NCBI GenBank assembly: GCA_012295275.1
Contig: CM022679.1
Span: forward strand, 4,935,157 to 4,999,156
Length of the DNA stretch: 64,000 bases
Source: Chrysomallon squamiferum
Taxonomy: Eukaryota; Mollusca; Gastropoda; Neomphalida; Peltospiridae
Reading direction: 5' to 3'
Under the pieces are notes generated by a model. That model had not been told where the DNA came from, did not search any database, and was given only the letters and a program-made list of their open reading frames with translations. Below, one piece after another: positions 57,487-64,000 of this stretch; within the stretch, counting starts at the first letter, position 1, and each line of letters starts with the position of its first letter. Position numbers and translations under genes: made by a program.

Positions 57487-58427
57487 TTTCATAATTGGGC
57501 CTTGTGACAAAGAATCATATTAAAAATAAATGAAAGAAGAATAAAAACTGTAATTTCAAATTCTTTTGTCTTCCAACAAATTTTTAAATGCAATATGTAA
57601 CCCATATACATCTTTTGATTAAAATAAGTAAAATTTTGTGTCAGGCATAAGTTTTGACTCTTTGTAATTCAATGATTTTATTTAAACCAAAGAAAACTAT
57701 TAAATTTTTTAAAATTATTTGTATTTCATAGAAAATTAATCTAACTAGAATACTAATTTATTCATTATATTTTAACAAGTATATGTTTGTCTGTTCTTAA
57801 AATACTAATATATTTTGCTTACAAATTACAAATCCATTTTCTGTTCTCTGTAAAATTGTATGAACTTGGGCATGTTAATTCCATGGCATTAATTTGTAAA
57901 AAATTTACAATAGAAAACCACGTTTTTAATTTACAGGCTATTTTTGAAAATTAACTTCATGTTTATAAAATTAATGCAGTATAAATTTGTATTTTTATGA
58001 AAATAATGCAATCATAATTATAAAATTTTGTATCAGCATTTATTAAATTTTTAGATCAGTTTCAGCTAAAAACTATTTACATTAATTTCTGTTACATCTT
58101 TACTAGAAATGTTTACAAGTTTTTTTGATTGATAAAAGTTTATACAGTATTGTTTTTTTTTATTTATACGTAATATGTTTAAGATCTTTAATTTCTGCTA
58201 CATTTATTTATAACATGAAGAAAATATTTATATGGTTGAAATTATACTTCAGTGTTAGATCATTGCAGTGGATGTAATCTTAAATGGTTTCATTATACAT
58301 ATACACATACATACACATACATGCACTCTGTCTCTCTTCTTCTTCACTGGGTATTTCTGAACAGTGTCACTCAAAATCTGTATACCAAATACATGATTTT
58401 AATATTCAAGTGTACATGACAGGTTAT

Positions 58428-58493
58428 TGACGAATTACATTTTGGATTAGAATATTAATATTGACAAATTACATTTTGGATTAGAATATTAAA
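58428..58493. repeat. 33-bp tandem duplication
   Basis: Two copies of TTGAC(G)AAATTACATTTTGG followed by ATTAGAATATTAA. Confidence 0.85.
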
Positions 58494-58919
58494 ATTATTT
58501 TTTATATATATATATATATATATAGTTTACAAATATTTATTGATTTGATTAACACTGGGGAATGTTTAATGAAAACTGAATAAAATTAACATATATTATT
58601 CCAACATTTGTGTTGTTTTTATTATTACCCGAGAATTGGTTTCAGGTTTAAATGTTTCGTATGTTTTAAACAAAACAAAACATAAATATGAAATTATTTT
58701 ATTTCATTCTACACAAATAATAAAGTTACCACGAACAAATCTGGTCTAAAAATTATTTTTATCATGGTTTTTTATTACACATATAATTTTTTGTTTCCAC
58801 TATTATCTTCAAATTTATTTAATATTTGGTTACATACATTTTAACAGACACAATCAACCACAGTTCATCAAGTTACAAAAGATGACAATTCCTTTCCTCT
58901 TTTTTTGTTTTTTTTTATG

Positions 58920-58925
58920 TTTATT
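58920..58925 (-). terminator. Candidate poly(A) signal of MRPL12
   Basis: Minus-strand AATAAA 72 bases downstream of the MRPL12 stop codon. Confidence 0.45.
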
Positions 58926-58996
58926 TGATGTTTCATTCTATATTTCACTTTTTTTTTTTTTTTCTTATGGTTAAGAATGAAAAGAAAAAGGATTCA

Positions 58997-60708
58997 TCAT
59001 TCAATTTCTACCTCCCCTCCTACCCCCACCAGAGCCTTCTTCAGGGCCTCCGCTTCATCTTTTGTCATATCACTCTTTACTACAGCTGGTGTCGACTCCA
59101 CAAACTTCTTAGCCTGCAGAAATAAATAACAAAATATCATATAATAAATAACAATTTTTAAAAAGCAAAGCAAAAAAAAAAAAAAAAATAAAAAAAATAA
59201 TAATAATAATAATAATGAATAATAATGAAATTAAATATTAAATAAAAATACATGTACAAAATAAATAATAAATGATTATAATCATATGCATTTTTATTTG
59301 AAACACAACCCCTCCAAAATGCCACAAAAACCAAGAAAAAAAAAAAAAAAAAAAAACTTCATTTTTATTATAAGAACTGAAAAAAAAAAAAAAAAAAAAA
59401 ATAATGGTAACTCTGTCAACTTTATCTTCTACCATGCTTAATTTTACAGAAAGTTTTGTTTTGGATCCAATAAAATAAATAATTATAACTATAATAAAAA
59501 TAAAATCCCAAATCAGTCACAAGCATAGTATTTCTTTAAAAGAGTACTACTTGTATGTTGTATTAAATATAAATGGACTAACAAGTTGAGCACTTGGATA
59601 GAGGCAAAGGTTATCTTTGTTTATGTTTGAAAACTTAGATTTTTAAAAAAACATTAGGGGTAATGACATAAATGTTACAATTTAAAGTCTCAAAATGAAA
59701 TATTATCTTAACAATATTGGATAAGTTTTGTAGTATGCTTTAGTGCTTTAGTATTATTTTTTTTAATGACTAGAAAATTTTAAAAATAAAAATAAAAACA
59801 AAAGTGGATGAACACTGCACAAACTTTTAGATACTTTCTTATGCTTAAACAATAAAGAATGACAATAGTCACTAATTCATGACAAAACCAATACTAAAAT
59901 GAAAATAAAATCCATCTTTATATACATATATTTTTCAATTACATAATTATAATGATATATATAACATTTGTATTTTTGTATTTTCTTTTGAGGTTTTTTT
60001 TCACTTCATCTCACCTGAACAAGGTTCATTCCGTCCATCAAAGACTTAATCTCTTTGATGAGCTGAACTTTCTTTGCCTCATCAAATTTAACAAGTTTAA
60101 CTGTAAAAGCAACTTTCTCCTTCTTTGGAGCTGCTTCTTCTTCATCATCCTGTAACAAAAATATAATCACTGACACAATAATAACAACTCACTGAAAATT
60201 ATTTTTTATTTAATAATATAGTCTTGTAATTGATGAGAATTAACTGCATTAATACATTTTAGATGCTTCCAAGTTTGTTACTGTTATTCTTTAGATTTTG
60301 TTTTTGATGATCTTTCTGTTTCCATGCTTGTATATAGTGGCACTGTATGTTATTCTCATTGTGCAAGGAATTATTCTGACCATAGTGAAGAATTAAAAAA
60401 TTTAAATTAAAATTAAATAATAATAATATTAATAATAATAATAATAAATAAATAAATAAATAAATAATTTGATGAAAAGATAAGTAATCGAAAACTGTGA
60501 ATTAATCTTTTTTGTTGATTAAAGTGTATTTGTGATGATAAATTATATAAAAACATATTTTTTTTTTTTTTTAAGAATTCCATTTACAAACTATTGTTCT
60601 AAAATAATAATAATAATAATAATAAAAATTTAAACATTTAAAAAAATAAAATAAAATGAAATTTTTTAATAATAAATTTAAAAAATAAAAATAAATAAAA
60701 TAAATAAC

Positions 60709-60744
<36 letters not shown>

Positions 60745-61024
60745 TCAACAACAATAAAATAAAATAAATAAAAATTATAAAAATAAAATAAAATAAAATA
60801 ATAGGTACTAATAGGTAAGGCACTTATTCAAAACATTCTCTGCCAAGTACAGATAACCCTGCAAAAAAACCCAACACAAACCTTGGGTGCAGGTGCAGCT
60901 GCCATTGCACCATATGCCATCATGGGAGCATCAGCAATATTTAAACGTTTCTGAAAAGATGCAGTAAAATGTATTTAAAATTATTTTTAAAATGTTTTAT
61001 CTATTATTATTTTTAACCAATATT

Positions 61025-61061
<37 letters not shown>

Positions 61062-62541
61062 ATAATAATAATAATAATAAATAATAATAAAATTTTAAAT
61101 TGAATTAAATAATAAATAAATAAATAATAATCCAAAGAAAAAAAAAAAATTCTGATTTTTTTATTTTTAAAAAAAAAAAAAAAAAAAAAAGCATAAGGAT
61201 GGTTTAACATTAAAAAATACAAAATTGGGTTGAATGCTTTTTATAGTTTAATGTGTTTCTAGTTTTCCTCAGTAATTTTTGGTTGGTGGTGAAATATTTA
61301 TATTTTTTCTTTGAATTTAAGGAATATATGTGAAGTCTGATGTATCAAAATGATATATCTTTTGTTATAAATCTACCATTGCATGATCCTAACCTGAGCT
61401 CAAAACTACAAGTTTACAGTTATTACAAAAATGTTATACTTATACTTTTATTCTCAAAGCTTTTGAAAAGTATATAAATAATCTTTAAGCCTTACCTTCA
61501 GCAATTCATTTAGATCAGCAACTTCGAGCAAATTCAACTGACTAATATCATCAACAATTTTTTCTAATTTAGGAGGATAACTTTTGTCTGCAAGGTTACT
61601 TTCAGGGGATGGGATTGCCTCACTAACATAGGGGCGAAAATGAGATATATAACTTCGTTTTACTGCATGTTTTAATATCCTATGCAGTGCCAACCTGAAA
61701 TGACAAAATAAATTATAAAATTTGAAATATTAGTTTTGTTAGTTATGAAAATGTATTTAATAGTATTTTAGTTATTTTTATTGCATATTATATATTTCCA
61801 ATTATTTCTAACTTCCATGATCAAAATAAGGTACAAATATTACGTACAGATGGTGGCATTCATTACTTTTCTTACATTCTGTATGACATTCACATGTAAC
61901 AACCAAATTTAGTAAAGAAACATCATTAAATGTTCATTATCTTATTTTCTGGCGACAATTTATTGTAGGTTCAGACACGACGTAAGTGTTTTCTCGGCAA
62001 TGCCTACAATTTGTTGGAATATTTCTTTCTTGGTACTTTTCAGTTCTAGTATGAGTAAACAGAAAAAGAGGCTGTTATTGAAAATTATGTTTTCAATTAA
62101 TAATCATGGGTTGCCGTTTTATCGTTTTGCTTTTTGAGTATGATTTATAAACACATCGGCCCCCAGGGTCTACGAATGGTCATGCCATTGGGGTCGATTA
62201 TCTTTCGAGTCCATTTTAAATAATACTAATAGTTTTCTTAAATATAAATATGTCACAAATATTACATTTTTATAATAATAAGGATATTTTATATTTATTT
62301 ATTTATTTATTTATTTATTTTAAACAAATATAATAATCATATGATTGCAAAAGTAATGAATTTAATTTTCAAGGTTGATCCAATCTAAGGGAGGTAATAG
62401 AGAGTACACCACTGAAGTAGTCAGCACGTTTAATAAAATCTTCAGACCGCAAACAATTTCTTTCTTTAACTTTTGAAATAATGCAAATAAAAACAAAACA
62501 ATGTACCGTCTGCAGTAGCTGGACAACTTGCAAGAAGACAT
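58997..62541 (-). CDS. MRPL12: Mitochondrial large ribosomal subunit protein bL12m
   Basis: Encodes the mitochondrial L7/L12 stalk protein, which recruits translation factors to the mitoribosome. Coding exons in transcript order: 62541-62507, 61694-61496, 60950-60882, 60149-60015 and 59113-58997. The phases agree and give 184 aa, against about 198 in human. Exon 1 is 35 bases (MSSCKLSSYCR plus two bases) and was chosen because its phase fits exon 2 and an in-frame TGA lies two codons upstream of the ATG. The N-terminus is rich in Arg, Lys, Ser and His, as in a mitochondrial presequence. The N-terminal dimerisation domain has YPPKLEKIVDDISQLNLLEV and ADLNELLK. An Ala-Pro hinge (exon 3) leads to the C-terminal domain with VAFTVKLVKFDEAKKVQLIK and AKKFVESTP, ending EVEIE. 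Confidence 0.93.
61026..61082. repeat. Poly-A run with (AAT)n in MRPL12 intron 2
   Basis: About 34 A residues followed by AAT units. On the transcript strand this is a long U tract. Confidence 0.9.
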
Positions 62542-62947
62542 AATTCACGGAACTTGACAAAAACTTCGAGACAAAAAATACATGCGTCACTCTTTTCGTC
62601 CTTTTGACACATAAGATTTCTTCCGGAATATTTTCTAATGGTAAACTGAATTTTAAATGATAATCTAATAGGAATTATTATGTGAAAAATACTCGATAGC
62701 CAAGAAAAACACCAAGATGTAAGAAATATAATTTTTATCTTAAAATCTTTATAATTATTTCTGCAGATAATTTCTTTTTAATGTCGGTGGTACTCGTTTA
62801 TTTTCGGATATTTTACGGGAAAAGACGAACGCTTAACAACTTCCTGTGAAGATTTCAGCACGTGTATTTTATAGACTTGAATTATAAAACTTTATTAGCA
62901 TATATTGTCTTCTAATATTTTAACATTCTGATCACCTTATATTGACA
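62542..62947. promoter_or_regulatory. Divergent promoter region of MRPL12 and TMA16
   Basis: The two start codons face away from each other with 406 bases between them. A palindromic ETS-type site TTCCGGAA is at 62621-62628; GABP/NRF-2 sites of this class are common upstream of nuclear genes for mitochondrial proteins. No TATA box is evident near either start. Shared control is inferred from spacing and gene class (both serve translation). Confidence 0.5.
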
Positions 62948-63457
62948 ATGCCAAAAGCACCAAAAGCAAAGGTCGGCCAAGACAAAAAGGTAATTCACCC
63001 AAACAGCCGAAAAGCTCAAAGCTTGGCACGAAAAGGTTTTCGAGAACTTCGTATAAACAAACAAAAATCAGCAAGAAATAAATACGATATTCTAGCAGAG
63101 AAGTTGTTATGGTTTAAAGAACACATGGATACTGATAAAAAGTTGTATACAAAGCGTGAACTTGTGGACTTGGTAAATGAATATCGTCACAGATTTGATG
63201 AAGAACTTGAACAAATTGCTATCGTAAACAGTTTGAAAGGTCGAGACAAACAACAGTTCGTTTCCAGAGAAGCAGCAATAAAATTAACTACAGAAAAAGA
63301 TGATAGTGAATTCAGCAGTTGTGGAATAGAAGTCCCTGATTTAATAAATGGACAACACTGCGAAATTTTCAAAAAGTGGGATGGAGAAATTAAATACATA
63401 CCAAATATTAAATTGAGAAAAATATCACAAACAGATGTCGATAGACTGGAAAAATGA
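62948..63457 (+). CDS. TMA16: Translation machinery-associated protein 16
   Basis: A single-exon gene of 169 aa. TMA16 is a small conserved protein bound to nuclear pre-60S ribosomal particles in yeast and human. Landmarks are the basic N-terminus MPKAPKAKVGQDKKVIHPNS followed by RKAQ, then EKLLWF, YRHRFDEELEQI, the CGIEVPDLINGQ block and the C-terminal PNIKLRKI. The ATG at 62948 matches the conserved MPKAPK start. Human TMA16 is about 203 aa with an acidic C-terminal tail; this one stops soon after the conserved core. The gene starts 406 bases from the divergent MRPL12 start. Confidence 0.9.
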   Translation: MPKAPKAKVGQDKKVIHPNSRKAQSLARKGFRELRINKQKSARNKYDILAEKLLWFKEHMDTDKKLYTKRELVDLVNEYRHRFDEELEQIAIVNSLKGRDKQQFVSREAAIKLTTEKDDSEFSSCGIEVPDLINGQHCEIFKKWDGEIKYIPNIKLRKISQTDVDRLEK

Positions 63458-63689
63458 CAATTCATATGAGCGGATATTTTTTTTTATGAAGATTGAAGAA
63501 AGGTGATACCAACATAATGGCCTAACTACAACAGGAAAATCACTTCTGGATAAATACATTTACAACTGAAGTTTATTCATAAATGTTCAACTGATTTGGA
63601 GAAATTAACATTTCAGTGTGTTTGTGTCTCGCCTTCGAACTTTTTGAGAGAAAAAAAAAACGATCTCGAATGCATTAACAAACAGACAA

Positions 63690-63741
<52 letters not shown>

Positions 63742-64000
63742 TAAATAACAAATAAAAAAATGTCACAATAACTGAAGAATATATGTGAAACACAGGCAAA
63801 TGTTTGTTTTCTCATATCCAACAATGAAAAATACCAAATAAAATGCTAAAATACACATTTTCATAATTATTTTGTTTCGGATGTTTATAACATATTTACT
63901 GAATTTACTTTAGATGTGCATTGTTTAAATATATATTATTAAGAAAAAAAAAAGTTTAAATTTTTTATTTAGAAGAATGTAATTATCACTTAATTCTTAG
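63458..64000. other. TMA16 3' flank
   Basis: Contains an AAT microsatellite at 63692-63741 and a candidate AATAAA poly(A) signal at 63837-63842. No further gene is visible before the window ends. Confidence 0.65.
63692..63741. repeat. (AAT)n microsatellite
   Basis: About 16 AAT units. Confidence 0.95.

Larger units (their letters stand above)
57487..58996. other. Convergent 3' region of SHMT and MRPL12
   Basis: SHMT (+) and MRPL12 (-) converge here. Plus-strand AATAAA words occur near 57524 and 58577, and a minus-strand AATAAA lies at 58920-58925, 72 bases past the MRPL12 stop. A 33-base tandem duplication is at 58428-58493. No gene was recognised. Confidence 0.65.

Noticed and set aside
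61454-61693. Start of MRPL12 at the MALHRIL-like position in exon 2
   Set aside because: The codon there is TTG, not ATG, and is preceded by a splice acceptor (TTTCAG). A phase-compatible upstream exon with ATG at 62541 explains the N-terminus better.
62942-62947. TMA16 start two codons upstream
   Set aside because: That codon is TTG. The ATG at 62948 gives the conserved MPKAPK start.

Overview
This is nuclear DNA from an animal, very probably a mollusc or another lophotrochozoan. It is AT-rich and crowded with di-, tri- and tetranucleotide microsatellites. The genes have many short exons with GT/AG introns. One gene encodes a histone H1-like, Arg/Ser-rich protein that looks like a protamine-like (PL-I type) sperm chromatin protein, a class best known from molluscs. 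The species cannot be named from this window alone. All identifications are by reading and by recalled family sequences; no search was run.

Layout, left to right. (1) 304-1467, + strand: the last three exons of a surface protein with a Thr-rich stalk and a hydrophobic C-terminus; the rest lies off the left edge. (2) 1468-7821: intergenic microsatellites and a 231-bp-period tandem duplication. (3) 7822-13814, - strand: a complete four-exon CDR2/CDR2L homologue (453 aa, coiled coil). (4) 18080-31567, - strand: a complete 23-exon lysosomal chloride/proton exchanger of the ClC-7 type (799 aa). (5) 33860-34240: a minisatellite of about 46 bp period. (6) 35154-35900, + strand: the intronless H1/PL-I-like gene, with TATA boxes and a perfect histone-mRNA 3' stem-loop at 35927-35942. 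(7) 37602-48040, + strand: a complete 13-exon CLUAP1/IFT38 (455 aa). (8) 49391-50650: an unexplained duplication of about 0.6 kb. (9) 53480-57486, + strand: serine hydroxymethyltransferase, seven coding exons, with a single-base frameshift in coding exon 1; a likely non-coding first exon and promoter lie near 51300-51394. (10) 58997-62541, - strand: mitochondrial ribosomal protein L12 (184 aa, five exons), divergent from (11) 62948-63457, + strand: intronless TMA16 (169 aa).

The genes are housekeeping or cell-biological genes with no common pathway: lysosomal ion exchange, ciliary transport, one-carbon metabolism, mitochondrial and cytosolic ribosomes, and sperm chromatin. Their co-location looks like old chromosomal linkage. 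Human CDR2, CLCN7 and CLUAP1 are on 16p, while CDR2L and MRPL12 are on 17q25, a region paralogous to 16p13. I see no prokaryotic genes, CRISPR arrays, rRNA, tRNA or intact transposons. The least ordinary items are the H1/PL-I-like gene with its histone-type 3' end, the duplicated splice acceptor in CDR2, the frameshift in SHMT, and several independent local tandem duplications.
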